Shown: piece after piece, positions 52,487 to 60,975 of the stretch | Layout of the letters: each line of letters opens with the position of its first letter | How positions within the stretch are numbered: the first letter of the stretch is position 1 | Source of the DNA: PZPK01 sp965230795 | GTDB lineage: Bacteria; Pseudomonadota; Gammaproteobacteria; Pseudomonadales; Oleiphilaceae | Assembly (NCBI GenBank): GCA_965230795.1 | Contig: OZ246020.1 | Coordinates: 3,534,001-3,598,000, forward strand | Reading direction: 5' to 3' | Length of the DNA: 64,000 nt | Program-made: the position numbers and the translations under genes | The notes under the pieces: generated by a model | Database searches by the model: none | Seen by the model: only the letters and a program-made list of their open reading frames with translations | What the model was told of the DNA's origin: nothing

Positions 52487-53961
52487 TGAGCGCCTTTAAC
52501 CTCGTCTGGTTCAAGCGCGACTTGCGTCTTCAGGATCACGCCCCTTTGGCCGCCGCCTGTGCCGATGGCAAGCCCGTCATGTTGCTGTACTGCTTCGAAC
52601 CGTCGTTGATATCGGATCCCCATTATGACCGCAGACATTGGCGTTTCGTCTGGGAATCGCTCCAATGCCTGCGGGAACAGCTGGCGCCATACCAGGGGCA
52701 TTTCAACATTGTTCATGGCGAAGTCTTGCCCACCCTGCAAGCCATTTATAAAACCTGTGGGGCCTTCACCCTGTTCAGCCATGAAGAAACCGGAATTGCC
52801 CTCACGTTCGCTCGCGACCAGGCCATCCAACAATGGTGTCGGACCAACCGGATCTGCTGGCAGGAGTATCAACAGGGCGCGGTCGTTCGTGGCCTCAGCC
52901 ATCGTCAGGATTGGGATGAACGTTGGCGTGAAACGATGCATGCGCCCCAGGTAAATCCTTCTCTGGAAAGCATGCGCTGTCTAAGACTGGGAAAAGACAT
53001 CAACAGCCTTTCCATTCCTGATAGTTGGCGGCAGGGCGATTCCAATTTTCAACACGGCGGCAGCGACTGTGCCGCGCATGTGTTGAGCGGTTTTTTCGAC
53101 GAACGTGGTCGCCACTATCACCGTCACATTTCCCAACCTCTGGAAAGCAGGGAGAGTTGTTCCCGCTTGTCGCCCTATCTCGCATGGGGCAACCTGAGCC
53201 TGCGCCAGGTCTATCAGGCTCTTGGCCAACACGATTTACCCTGGGGCTGGGGACGCCCCTTGCGCGCCTTCAACTCACGCCTGCATTGGCACTGTCATTT
53301 TGTGCAGAAGTTTGAAAGTGATTGCCGTATGGAGCACGAAGCACTGAACCCGGCCTATGCCAGTTTTCCCTATCGCCAGGATGAGACGGTCACCCAGGAT
53401 CTGGAAGCCTGGGAACAGGGCCGAACCGGATTTCCCCTGATCGATGCCTGTATGCGCTGCCTGCACCAGACTGGCTACATTAATTTTCGCATGCGTGCCA
53501 TGCTGGTCAGTTTTCTCACCCATCTTCTGAACATTGACTGGCGACTGGGCGTGCATCATCTGGCTCGGCTGTTTCTAGACTTTGAACCCGGCATTCACTA
53601 TCCCCAGTTTCAGATGCAGGCAGGTGTGACCGGCATCAATACCATTCGCATTTACAATCCAGTAAAGCAATCACTGGAGCAGGATCCGCAGGCCGCGTTC
53701 ATCAAGCAGTGGTGCCCGGAACTATCCCTGCTACCCACCGAACTTGCCCACCGGCCTTGGCGAGCGACGCCCATGGAGTCAGTTATGTTTGGTCTCGAAT
53801 ATCCGGCCCCCATAATTGATCTGGAAAGCCGGGCGCGGGAAGCCCGGCAACGCCTCTGGTCCTGGCGCAGCCGTCCTGCCACCCGAAAAGCCAATGCCGC
53901 AATTCTGGATCGACATGTCCGACCAGGCACATCAAAGGTAGGTCGCCATGCCACATCGTAA
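52486..53961 (+). CDS. Second cryptochrome/photolyase family protein
   Basis: The 491-residue protein begins NLVWFKRDLRLQDHAPL (photolyase fold) and has a full FAD-binding half: SPYLAWGNLSLRQVYQAL, then GFPLIDACMRCLHQTGYINF, RMRAMLVSFLTHLLNIDWR and FEPGIHYPQFQMQAGVTGIN. It differs from CRY-DASH and from the iron-sulfur type in this window; the subclass is uncertain. The ATG overlaps the preceding stop (TGATG) and the 3' end overlaps the DUF2256 start by 14 bp, so the three genes are translationally coupled. Repair or light sensing are both possible. Confidence 0.85.
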   Translation: MSAFNLVWFKRDLRLQDHAPLAAACADGKPVMLLYCFEPSLISDPHYDRRHWRFVWESLQCLREQLAPYQGHFNIVHGEVLPTLQAIYKTCGAFTLFSHEETGIALTFARDQAIQQWCRTNRICWQEYQQGAVVRGLSHRQDWDERWRETMHAPQVNPSLESMRCLRLGKDINSLSIPDSWRQGDSNFQHGGSDCAAHVLSGFFDERGRHYHRHISQPLESRESCSRLSPYLAWGNLSLRQVYQALGQHDLPWGWGRPLRAFNSRLHWHCHFVQKFESDCRMEHEALNPAYASFPYRQDETVTQDLEAWEQGRTGFPLIDACMRCLHQTGYINFRMRAMLVSFLTHLLNIDWRLGVHHLARLFLDFEPGIHYPQFQMQAGVTGINTIRIYNPVKQSLEQDPQAAFIKQWCPELSLLPTELAHRPWRATPMESVMFGLEYPAPIIDLESRAREARQRLWSWRSRPATRKANAAILDRHVRPGTSKVGRHATS

Positions 53962-54100
53962 AATCCATCTACCAGAAAAAACCTGCGCGGTCTGCCAGCG
54001 TCCCTTCAGCTGGCGAAAGCGCTGGCAACACTGTTGGGATCAGGTTCGCTACTGCTCTGCCCGCTGCCGTCAGCATAGGAACAAACCATCACTAAAGTGA
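53948..54100 (+). CDS. DUF2256 small zinc-finger protein
   Basis: The 50-residue protein has the DUF2256 pattern: LPEKTCAVCQRPFSWRKRW, then CWDQVRYCSARCRQHRN. Four cysteines (CAVC and CSARC) can hold one zinc. It starts inside the end of the second cryptochrome gene in another frame. DUF2256 genes commonly sit beside cryptochrome/photolyase genes, sometimes fused to them, but the function is unknown. A role in assisting the photolyase or binding nucleic acid is inference. Confidence 0.85.
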   Translation: MPHRKIHLPEKTCAVCQRPFSWRKRWQHCWDQVRYCSARCRQHRNKPSLK

Positions 54101-54152
54101 TCTAAGGTAGGCCTTTATCAGTATCACTAGTAAGCTCATGACGAGGTAGTAG

Positions 54153-55436
54153 ATGTCTGATTTTGAACTGATTCCTCATGCGTTTTCTTCAAACAATGAC
54201 GCCATAGAGACGCCGTTTAACGAAGCCGTGCTGGCTGATGATGCTTCACTCGATGGCTACGATCTGGCGCGTATTGCCCAGCAACAGCCACTGCTTTCCG
54301 AAGCCCAGGAGCAGGCCATCTGCCAACGGATGCAGCAGGCCGCCTCGAATCTTTTGCTGACCCTCTGTGAAGGTCCAAAACTGCTTGGTCTGCTTGAAGA
54401 CTTTATCGAACATACCGAACAGGAGATGGATCGCTTCCATCACCTTAAAGACAAGCACCTCAAAAACCAACACATGCAAGACAAGGTCTCCAGAGACTCC
54501 TCTGATAGCCTGACACTGTATCGGCTCATTGATGAACTACGTCTGATGTATTACTTGCGCCAGCAAGGCCATAAGGATATTGAGCAGGACCTGCGTGAAC
54601 GTCGACGTCGACTCAAACGTTATCTTGCCGACTGGCTGCCGCCCGCTTACATGGTTATCCGCTTCATCCAGAGCTGCGATCTCGATACTTTGCCGGTGAA
54701 TCACCGTGAGCGCCTGCAGGAACTCCTGAAAAACTACCATCAACAACGCAATCGAATGGCGCAGGCGAACCTGCGTCTGGTGTACAGTGTGGCCAACAAA
54801 TTCCGTTATCTGGGTCTGTCCTATGAGGATCTGGTTCAGGAGGGCAGTCTGGGTCTGATCAAGGCCATCGAGCGCTTTGATTTCAACAAGGGCTTTCGTT
54901 TTTCCACCTATGCCTATCGTGTTATCAGTCAGGGAATTCATTTGGCTATCGACAAAAACAGTGCCCTGGTGCGTAAACCCTATAAACTGCTACGCGACAA
55001 AGCGGTGGTGGATCAGACCCGCATCAAGCTTGAACAAAGGCTGGGTAAAACCCCGTCCGCGCGTGAACTGGCGGACGCCTTACCAGAAAACATTCAGCAC
55101 AAACGAGCACACACCGACAACCACGCCAATATCACCGCCGATACGCATACGCTCTACACCAGCCCTCATGATCCCTCGGATCACGCGGCCTTGGGTGAAG
55201 CGGAACAAATCTGGCAGACAGGTGGAGAACATACCCGCACTTTGCTGGAACAACTGGTCAAGCGTCTGCCGGCCAGAGATCAGGTTATTCTGCGGATGCG
55301 CTTTGGACTCGGTGTGCCAAGACAGTACACACTGGAAGAAATCAGTCAGCGCCTGTCCTTGTCTAGAGAGCGGGTCCGGCAGATCGCCAACAATGGCGTA
55401 CAGACACTGAAAGACGCCTTGCACACCGATACCTGA
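54153..55436 (+). CDS. Divergent sigma-70 family sigma factor
   Basis: The 427-residue protein keeps region 2 core binding (QANLRLVYSVANKF, then EDLVQEGSLGLIKAIERFDF, 205-244) and region 4.2 (LSLSRERVRQIANNGVQTL, near 400-418) with the RERVRQI -35 contacts. Region 2.4 is rebuilt: the RpoD stretch FSTYATWWIRQAIT is here FSTYAYRVISQGIH (250-263), so both melting tryptophans and the -10 contact threonine are changed while Q260 is kept. A nonconserved insert of about 140 residues precedes region 2. It follows the cryptochrome/DUF2256 genes and precedes a peroxidase, suggesting control of this island. Confidence 0.82.
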   Translation: MSDFELIPHAFSSNNDAIETPFNEAVLADDASLDGYDLARIAQQQPLLSEAQEQAICQRMQQAASNLLLTLCEGPKLLGLLEDFIEHTEQEMDRFHHLKDKHLKNQHMQDKVSRDSSDSLTLYRLIDELRLMYYLRQQGHKDIEQDLRERRRRLKRYLADWLPPAYMVIRFIQSCDLDTLPVNHRERLQELLKNYHQQRNRMAQANLRLVYSVANKFRYLGLSYEDLVQEGSLGLIKAIERFDFNKGFRFSTYAYRVISQGIHLAIDKNSALVRKPYKLLRDKAVVDQTRIKLEQRLGKTPSARELADALPENIQHKRAHTDNHANITADTHTLYTSPHDPSDHAALGEAEQIWQTGGEHTRTLLEQLVKRLPARDQVILRMRFGLGVPRQYTLEEISQRLSLSRERVRQIANNGVQTLKDALHTDT

Positions 55437-55479
55437 AGAAGAGACTGACGCGCAAAGCCATTCACACACTGGAGACAAA

Positions 55480-56031
55480 ATGATGAATCGATCTGCTATT
55501 TTGATGATTCTGGCGCTGATACTGACCAGCCCCCTGGTTCAGGCCAACGACCAAAGCCAATGTGCCTCCTGGATGAAGCACAGTCTGGGCAAACTTCACA
55601 GCAGCAAATCACTGGATATTTGCGAACTCAGTGCCAACAAAGCGGTACTGATCGTCAACACAGCCAGTCACTGCGGTTACACCCGTCAGTTCTCCGGCCT
55701 CGAATCCCTGCATCAACGCTACAAGGACAAGGGGCTGGTGGTCATTGGTTTCCCCTCCAACAGCTTTAATCAGGAAGCCCGCAGTGCCGAAAAAACCGCT
55801 GAGGTGTGCTACAAAAACTACGGGGTCACCTTTGCCATGACCGATGCGGTGCCCGTGCGAGGCGATCAGGCCCATCCGATTTTTCAACACCTGAGTCAGC
55901 AAACCAGTGCACCGAACTGGAATTTCAACAAATACCTGATTTCACCGGACGGCAGCACTATCGAACACTTTGGCAGCAACGTTGAACCGGAATCGAAGCG
56001 TTTGACTCAAGCCATTGAGCGCTGGTTGTAG
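55480..56031 (+). CDS. Exported glutathione peroxidase-family protein
   Basis: A signal peptide (ILMILALILTSPLVQA) precedes a thioredoxin-fold peroxidase. The peroxidatic cysteine is C65 in VNTASHCGYTRQFSGLE, and W147 and N148 in NWNFNKYL match the tetrad. The glutamine of the usual FPCNQF motif is serine here (FPSNSF, 91-96), as in some bacterial homologues. It likely reduces peroxides in the periplasm with a thiol donor such as thioredoxin. It lies 43 bp after the sigma-factor gene, so it may be co-expressed in photo-oxidative stress. Confidence 0.85.
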   Translation: MMNRSAILMILALILTSPLVQANDQSQCASWMKHSLGKLHSSKSLDICELSANKAVLIVNTASHCGYTRQFSGLESLHQRYKDKGLVVIGFPSNSFNQEARSAEKTAEVCYKNYGVTFAMTDAVPVRGDQAHPIFQHLSQQTSAPNWNFNKYLISPDGSTIEHFGSNVEPESKRLTQAIERWL

Positions 56032-56160
56032 CAACCGGGAAAGCAAGACATTCCTGTCAAAAGTACAGACTCGGAAGAAACCTAACCGAACGCGGCCACC
56101 GTTCACAGCACCATCCATGTGATACACTGCGGGCACTCTCTATGTCATAACGAGCCCGCC

Positions 56161-56568
56161 ATGTTTTTGCTTATCGATGCCTTTCGTATGATTCGGGATG
56201 TGGGCCGCTCCAGTCGCGCGGTCAATATCTGGGGAGGCCTGCTGAACATCCCCCAACTCATCGGCGGACTGCTATTTATCTCCGTCTTTGAGGCGCAAGT
56301 GATCCTGATCACACTGATCATCACGCTGAGCGTTGCCGGGCAGATTCACAAACGCACACCTTTCTCCCGCCTGATCGGACTATGCCACATTCCCTGGCTG
56401 ATGCTGCTGCCCTGGTTGCTGTATCAACTGCACACGGAAACTTTTACGCTGATTTTTCAGGTGTGGGCCTATTACCTTGCGGTGACCATCGCCATCAGTC
56501 TGTTATTCGACACACTGGACGTTTATCGCTACACACAAGGCCAGAAAACCTTCTCATGGAGTGAGTAA
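56161..56568 (+). CDS. Small multi-span membrane protein
   Basis: The protein of about 135 residues has four predicted membrane helices (for example GLLNIPQLIGGLLFISVF and VILITLIITLSVAG). I do not recognise the family. The ATG at 56161 fits MFLLIDAFRMIRDVG; a frame 14 codons longer exists. Its stop overlaps the GNAT start by one base, indicating coupling. Confidence 0.65.
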   Translation: MFLLIDAFRMIRDVGRSSRAVNIWGGLLNIPQLIGGLLFISVFEAQVILITLIITLSVAGQIHKRTPFSRLIGLCHIPWLMLLPWLLYQLHTETFTLIFQVWAYYLAVTIAISLLFDTLDVYRYTQGQKTFSWSE

Positions 56569-57116
56569 TGAAATCTGGCATTCGCTTTGTACCCTATACG
56601 GCCATCGATCCAAGTGACATTCAACAGCTTTTCCAAAGTTCTTTCGCTGACGCCGAGGGCCAGAAGGAAGGGCAGCTGATCGCCAGGCTGGTTGGGGAGA
56701 TGATGGCAGCAAGTCCTGCACAGGACATCACGGGCTTTGTCGCCTGCAAGCAAGAGCAAACGGTCGGCGGCATTTTCTTCACTCGCATGCGATTCGAAGC
56801 GCCCATTGAGGCGTTTATTCTGTCACCTGTCGCAGTGGAGTCAGCACATCAAAGGCAGGGGACTGGGCAGGCGCTCATCAAACACGGCATCGAGCACTTG
56901 CGGCAAGAAGGCGTCGAATTGCTGTTCACCTATGGTGACCCGAAGTACTACGCACAAGTCGGCTTCATACCCATATCCTCCGATCATATCCCTGCGCCAT
57001 GGCCGTTGACGCAACCAGAGGGTTGGTTGTGTCAATCCCTGACTGGTGATGAAATACCCGCCATTACCGGCCCGGTCAGGTGTGTCGACGCACTGAATCG
57101 AGTGGAATACTGGTAG
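56568..57116 (+). CDS. GNAT family N-acetyltransferase, YhbS-like
   Basis: The 182-residue protein has the acetyl-CoA motif LSPVAVESAHQRQGTGQALI followed by LLFTYGDPKYYAQVGFIP, typical of YhbS-like acetyltransferases. The ATG overlaps the preceding membrane-protein stop. The substrate is unknown. It lacks the EctA sequence features and is not the missing ectoine enzyme. Confidence 0.82.
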   Translation: MKSGIRFVPYTAIDPSDIQQLFQSSFADAEGQKEGQLIARLVGEMMAASPAQDITGFVACKQEQTVGGIFFTRMRFEAPIEAFILSPVAVESAHQRQGTGQALIKHGIEHLRQEGVELLFTYGDPKYYAQVGFIPISSDHIPAPWPLTQPEGWLCQSLTGDEIPAITGPVRCVDALNRVEYW

Positions 57117-57196
57117 CACCTCAAAACCATCGTGTCTTATACAAGTGGCTATACTGCTAGGCAGACTTTCGTTCTGCGCAATCGGGAAAGCTAACC

Positions 57197-57559
57197 ATGG
57201 AGAGACAATTTATAGAGATTATCACCGTGGCGGGCTACGCCATTGAGGCCTTCGGCGTGCTGATTGTCATCATCGGTTCCTGCCTTTCAACCTCAACCTA
57301 CCTGCGTACCTTCAAGCACCGACCGGAAGGCGAAGCCTATCGGAGCTATCGCCAGGATCTCGGACGCTCCATTATTCTGGGACTGGAGTTCCTGATCGCC
57401 GGCGACATTATCCGCACCGTCGTGGTTGCCGACTCGCTGGAAAACGTCGGCATTCTGGCCCTGATCATCCTGATCCGAAGTTTCCTCAGCATCACCCTGC
57501 ACCTGGAAGTTGAAGGACGCTGGCCCTGGCAGAAAGCAGAACCAACACAGGGAGAATGA
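57197..57559 (+). CDS. DUF1622 membrane protein
   Basis: The 120-residue protein has three membrane helices and the family segment SYRQDLGRSIILGLEFLIAG, then DIIRTVVVADSLENVGILAL. DUF1622 proteins are small inner-membrane proteins of unknown function. The gene is single, 80 bp after the GNAT gene. Nothing in the sequence ties it to light stress except position. Confidence 0.8.
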   Translation: MERQFIEIITVAGYAIEAFGVLIVIIGSCLSTSTYLRTFKHRPEGEAYRSYRQDLGRSIILGLEFLIAGDIIRTVVVADSLENVGILALIILIRSFLSITLHLEVEGRWPWQKAEPTQGE

Positions 57560-57678
57560 CCGCAGACATCGCGCAGCGACCAGACAGCGGAGTCTTGATT
57601 TTTGCGCCGCGTTTGCATCAAGGCAAATGCGGCAAAAGGTAAGACGAGCGAACGCTCAAAGAAAAAAAACGAAAAAGA

Positions 57679-57752
57679 GGGACAGGCCTGGTCTTGGAGG
57701 GAATAACGACTGCTCTGAAAGCATAGTCGCCTGGGGGTTGAGTGCCTGTCCC
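57679..57752. repeat. Inverted repeat GGGACAGGC ... GCCTGTCCC
   Basis: Perfect 9-bp arms (57679-57687 and 57744-57752) enclose an inner hairpin (CGACT ... AGTCG). GGGGACAGGCA-type ends are common remnants of RAYT/IS200-like elements in gammaproteobacteria, but no transposase frame is present. A second hairpin (GCCGC-TTTGC arms, about 57605-57632) precedes it. The 230-bp gap holds nothing else. Confidence 0.5.
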
Positions 57753-57788
57753 CAAGGTAGCAACTTCCGTGTCGGTTACGGACTCGGA

Positions 57789-58112
57789 TCAGGCCGCAAG
57801 CGCATCATCGGCAAGCTTGTCGAGTCGGGGCGCTTTCGCGGGCAGCTGAAAAACGTGATAGGCCTCCGGACCGAAGGTGTCCAGCGCGGTGTCCAGATGC
57901 AGATAGTCTTCCGGCACTGGTTCTCCAGACAACACGACTCTGAATTCGCGTTTGCACTCGGGGATTGATGGCGACAAGGGTTCTTCAACCCAGATGAAGA
58001 CTGCTTTTTCCGTCGGCAGATATTCTGACCTTACGAAGCGATACCCCTCACGTAAGGACAACTCCACTGGTTTTTTCTCGTGTGACAGTCGGTACTTGTG
58101 TATGGCTTTCAT
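57789..58112 (-). CDS. Small conserved hypothetical protein (DUF7352-like)
   Basis: The 107-residue soluble protein begins MKAIHKYRL and contains KAVFIWVEEP, REFRVVLSGEP and TFGPEAYHVFQLP, the order seen in short phage and bacterial proteins annotated DUF7352. No catalytic motif is seen. It is a single gene on the minus strand with the oxidoreductase upstream on the same strand. Confidence 0.55.
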   Translation of the reverse strand: MKAIHKYRLSHEKKPVELSLREGYRFVRSEYLPTEKAVFIWVEEPLSPSIPECKREFRVVLSGEPVPEDYLHLDTALDTFGPEAYHVFQLPAKAPRLDKLADDALAA

Positions 58113-58237
58113 CAGCGTCTCCTTCTCAGGTGTGATTGCTTGATGGAAAGTCTGACAAAAACAACTGTTCGATAAAAACAGATTTTATCGTTTCGATTTT
58201 TCGTTTTTCCCGAATATTTGTGGTGTCATGGACAGCT

Positions 58238-59200
58238 TCAGGAGTCCGCCCTGATCTGAACCACCACCTTTCCTGTGCAGTGCCCCGAGCGATTTCTTTG
58301 ATAGGCCGCATCAATATCTTCAAGGTTAAAGGTGCTGTCGATTACGGGTTTCAGTTTGTCCGCCTCAACATAAGCGGACAGCGTTTCCAGGTCGCGTGTA
58401 TTGGCATCTACCCAGACATTTTTGGAATGCTGAGATCCTGACAGCCAGCGATCCCGCATGGAAGAAAAAATGGCTCGGGCATTGCCTCCCGTCGAAATAA
58501 AGTAACCCTGGGTGGCCATCAGCTTGGAGCAAGATGATTGACTATGGTAGGAGGTGATATCGAAGATGGTGTCGAAGGTATCCGGGCAGTCTTCGAGCTT
58601 ATCCCGGGTATAGTCGATCACGGCATCGGCGCCCAACTCGCGAACCAGCTCAGCATTTTTGCCACTGCACACACCCGTGACTCTGGCCCCCATTGCTTTG
58701 GCTAGTTGTACCGCCAAAGTACCGACGCCTCCTGAAGCACCAATAATCAGGACTCGCGAACCTTTCTCTACCCTGCCAATTCTGAGTCCCTGCAGGGCAG
58801 TCAAACCCGCCAAAGGAAGCGACGCGGCTTCGTTAAAGCTGAGTTGATGAGGCTTCCTGGCAATGCATCGGGCATCGATCCGGGCAAACTCTGCACAGGC
58901 CGCCGTGCGTGGATGCATGGCCATACCAAAGACTGCCTCACCCACTTCGAAATTCGTTACCCGCTTGCCCCTGGCCACCACAACACCGGCCAGATCATCA
59001 CCGAAACAGACCGGCTCGGGAAACAGCGCAAGATTGGGAACCAGGGAAGCGAGTTGTTGATTGAGCTTCCAGTCCTTGGGATTTACCGAAGATGCATGCA
59101 CCTCAACCAGTACATCGTCGGGTCCTATCTCGGGCGTTCGGGTCTCAACCACGTGCAGATACGCCTTCTTACCTGTTCCTTTGATACTGGCCGCTTTCAT
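58238..59200 (-). CDS. Zinc-free MDR family NAD(P)H-dependent oxidoreductase
   Basis: The 320-residue protein is a medium-chain dehydrogenase/reductase: N-terminal VLVEVHASSVNPKDWKLNQ, cofactor loop RVLIIGASGGVGTLAVQLAK and GADAVIDYTRD. Zinc-binding cysteines are absent, which places it with quinone oxidoreductase and RTN4IP1-like enzymes. It probably uses NADPH to reduce quinones or enones. A role in redox stress fits the neighbourhood but is not shown. Confidence 0.84.
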   Translation of the reverse strand: MKAASIKGTGKKAYLHVVETRTPEIGPDDVLVEVHASSVNPKDWKLNQQLASLVPNLALFPEPVCFGDDLAGVVVARGKRVTNFEVGEAVFGMAMHPRTAACAEFARIDARCIARKPHQLSFNEAASLPLAGLTALQGLRIGRVEKGSRVLIIGASGGVGTLAVQLAKAMGARVTGVCSGKNAELVRELGADAVIDYTRDKLEDCPDTFDTIFDITSYHSQSSCSKLMATQGYFISTGGNARAIFSSMRDRWLSGSQHSKNVWVDANTRDLETLSAYVEADKLKPVIDSTFNLEDIDAAYQRNRSGHCTGKVVVQIRADS

Positions 59201-59283
59201 TGATTACACTTCCTTATATCCATGTCTTTTGATTCACTTCCGTTTTCACACCACGACACTCACACCGGCAAACACGTCTCCGG

Positions 59284-59526
59284 CTATTCCACCAGCACTC
59301 GCTCCGGCATGCCCTTTTTATGAACACGAAACACCAGCACCGTACTGGCTTGATCATAAGTAATGGCTGTGTGAACCTGTTTCAAGGGGACTTTGATCAA
59401 ATCGCCTGCACGAAAGACCTGTTCCGCCTGACCTTGTTGCCAGAGTGCGCAAAGATGACAAGCAGCATCACCATAGTGGAAAGGTTTCTTATCATGACCC
59501 TGCTCCCCCCGTATCGACAATACCAC
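59284..59526 (-). pseudogene. Possible frameshifted small exported protein
   Basis: The 80-codon frame reads like protein in its last 45 residues (GDLIKVPLKQVHTAITYDQA, then STVLVFRVHKKGMPERVLVE). A second minus-strand frame starting at 59495 encodes a good signal-peptide start (MIRNLSTMVMLLVIFAHSG) but ends early. Joining them by one frame change gives a plausible small secreted protein. It may be a pseudogene, a sequence error or chance. The rest of the 59201-59623 gap shows only a terminator. Confidence 0.3.
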
Positions 59527-59580
59527 GCCTCGCTATCATAAGGGGCAGGTCAGCAAAAAAGCACGACAATAAAAAAGAAA

Positions 59581-59601
59581 AAGGCGCTTCGAAAGCGCCT
59601 T
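59581..59601 (-). terminator. Intrinsic terminator of the PEP-CTERM gene
   Basis: AAGGCGCTT and AAGCGCCTT form a perfect 9-bp stem with a CGA loop, flanked on the left by an A-rich stretch that is T-rich in the minus-strand transcript. It lies 23 bp past the stop codon. Confidence 0.85.
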
Positions 59602-59623
59602 TATAAACAATGGAAAAGCGAGC

Positions 59624-60295
59624 CTAACTGGCTTTGCGTCGCGCGGCAGCCAGCCCGATTAAACCAAGGCAGATCAGTGCGACAGAACCCGGCTCGGGGA
59701 CATCGACAACGCTACCCGCAAATTCATTGGAAATATTCCATGCGTTGTTACCTGTTCCACCCGTTGTCCAGCTCAGCCCCGAGTCATATGAATGATAGGA
59801 CATCCCACTCGCCGAGCTACGTTGCCAGGCAAAAGAGGTTCCCGGATTGTCTTCTGACCAAATTGATAGAAAGTAGTGACCGGCGCTGAGGAGAATTTCA
59901 GAAGTCAGGTCCATGGTAAAAGACCAGATATCTGCACTCTGAACATTGTTATGGTTGTATCCGGTATCCAGCTTTTCAATCAGAGACAACGAAGACGTGG
60001 CAAGCAAGTTACCCATCTCACCGGCCTGGCTGTCATATACGGAAAGCGTAAACTGCTCTACGCTAGGGCTCGTTCCTGAAACCCAGTGGCTCCCCCAAAA
60101 CTGAACCGAACGCAGAGCTTCGTCGGCCGCCAGACTGAAGTCATCCGCCAGTCGGTAGTGACCCTCGGAAAAGTTCGCGCCCTGAACAAGCGGAAAAATA
60201 TCTCCGTTGTCATAAATCACTCCCGCCTGCGTCGCCACACCAAAACTGAGTGAGCAACACACTAGTGCCGTTTGCAGGAAAGTTTTTACTGTCAT
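59624..60295 (-). CDS. PEP-CTERM sorting-domain exported protein
   Basis: The protein of about 223 residues has a signal peptide (FLQTALVCCSLSFGVATQA) and a C-terminal VPEPGSVALICLGLIGLAAA followed by RRKAS, the PEP-CTERM tripartite signal recognised by exosortase. The middle is a beta-rich domain with LADDFSLAADEALRSVQFWG. Such proteins are anchored or released at the surface, often in exopolysaccharide-producing bacteria. No exosortase gene is in the window. The start at 60295 places the signal peptide first. Confidence 0.82.
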   Translation of the reverse strand: MTVKTFLQTALVCCSLSFGVATQAGVIYDNGDIFPLVQGANFSEGHYRLADDFSLAADEALRSVQFWGSHWVSGTSPSVEQFTLSVYDSQAGEMGNLLATSSLSLIEKLDTGYNHNNVQSADIWSFTMDLTSEILLSAGHYFLSIWSEDNPGTSFAWQRSSASGMSYHSYDSGLSWTTGGTGNNAWNISNEFAGSVVDVPEPGSVALICLGLIGLAAARRKAS

Positions 60296-60589
60296 GAGGT
60301 CTCCACTACTGCGGCCCGACGCATTTACTAGGTTGAGTTCGGGCACCGCGTTACGTCCAATGAATGCGATGAATTGCTTACTGCTATAGTTAACAGGCTT
60401 GCGGAGTTTACACAGATAGGCTGCCATTTACAGAGACGAAACATTTGATTACACGATCGTTTTCAATCGTTCACAAAGCCCGCCTCGTCTGGCTCAACGG
60501 CCAGACCTCAAAATCAGTTTGCCGGGGTTTTGCGATCCAATCCCCAAACTCAAACGTAATGGAACTGAAACAAAAATGAGAAAATTGCG

Positions 60590-60955
60590 ATGAGCACCAG
60601 TAACGCCATTATCAACATCACTAACCTGCGCCTGCGCACCTTTATCGGTTTTAATCCTGACGAACAGGAAAAACAGCAAGACATTGTCATTAACGCTGAA
60701 ATTCATTACCCGGCCAGTCAGCTTTGCCTCGACGACAACGTGGACAATGCTTTGAATTACAAACACATCACCAAAAAGATCATTCAGCATGTGGAAGAAG
60801 GCCGTTTTCTGCTCCTGGAAAAACTGGTGGCTGACGTACTCGACATCTGTAGCGAACATGAGTGGGTCAACTTTGCCCGTGTACGCATCGACAAACCCCA
60901 TGCCCTGCGCTTCGCCGATTCTGTATCGCTGACGCTGGAATACCAAGCCAACTAG
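60590..60955 (+). CDS. folX: Dihydroneopterin triphosphate 2'-epimerase
   Basis: FolX turns dihydroneopterin triphosphate into dihydromonapterin triphosphate. The 121-residue sequence follows E. coli FolX closely (INITNLRLRTFIGFNPDEQ, ALNYKHITKKIIQHVE, FLLLEKLVADVLDI, DKPHALRFADSVSLTLEY), which separates it from FolB. It starts a tight operon with folE, folM and an iron-sulfur photolyase, so the pathway to tetrahydromonapterin is encoded together. Confidence 0.9.
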   Translation: MSTSNAIINITNLRLRTFIGFNPDEQEKQQDIVINAEIHYPASQLCLDDNVDNALNYKHITKKIIQHVEEGRFLLLEKLVADVLDICSEHEWVNFARVRIDKPHALRFADSVSLTLEYQAN

Positions 60956-60975
60956 CCCCGACAAGGAGCCCTACC

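Noticed and set aside
56568..57116. Considered as the missing EctA because it is a GNAT acetyltransferase
   Set aside because: The sequence follows the YhbS pattern, and it is about 40 kb away among unrelated genes.
60428..60589. Looked for a LitR/CarH-type operator or an alternative sigma promoter before folX
   Set aside because: Only a short TCTGGC/GCCAGA hairpin (60488-60505) was seen; no convincing operator or promoter could be defined.
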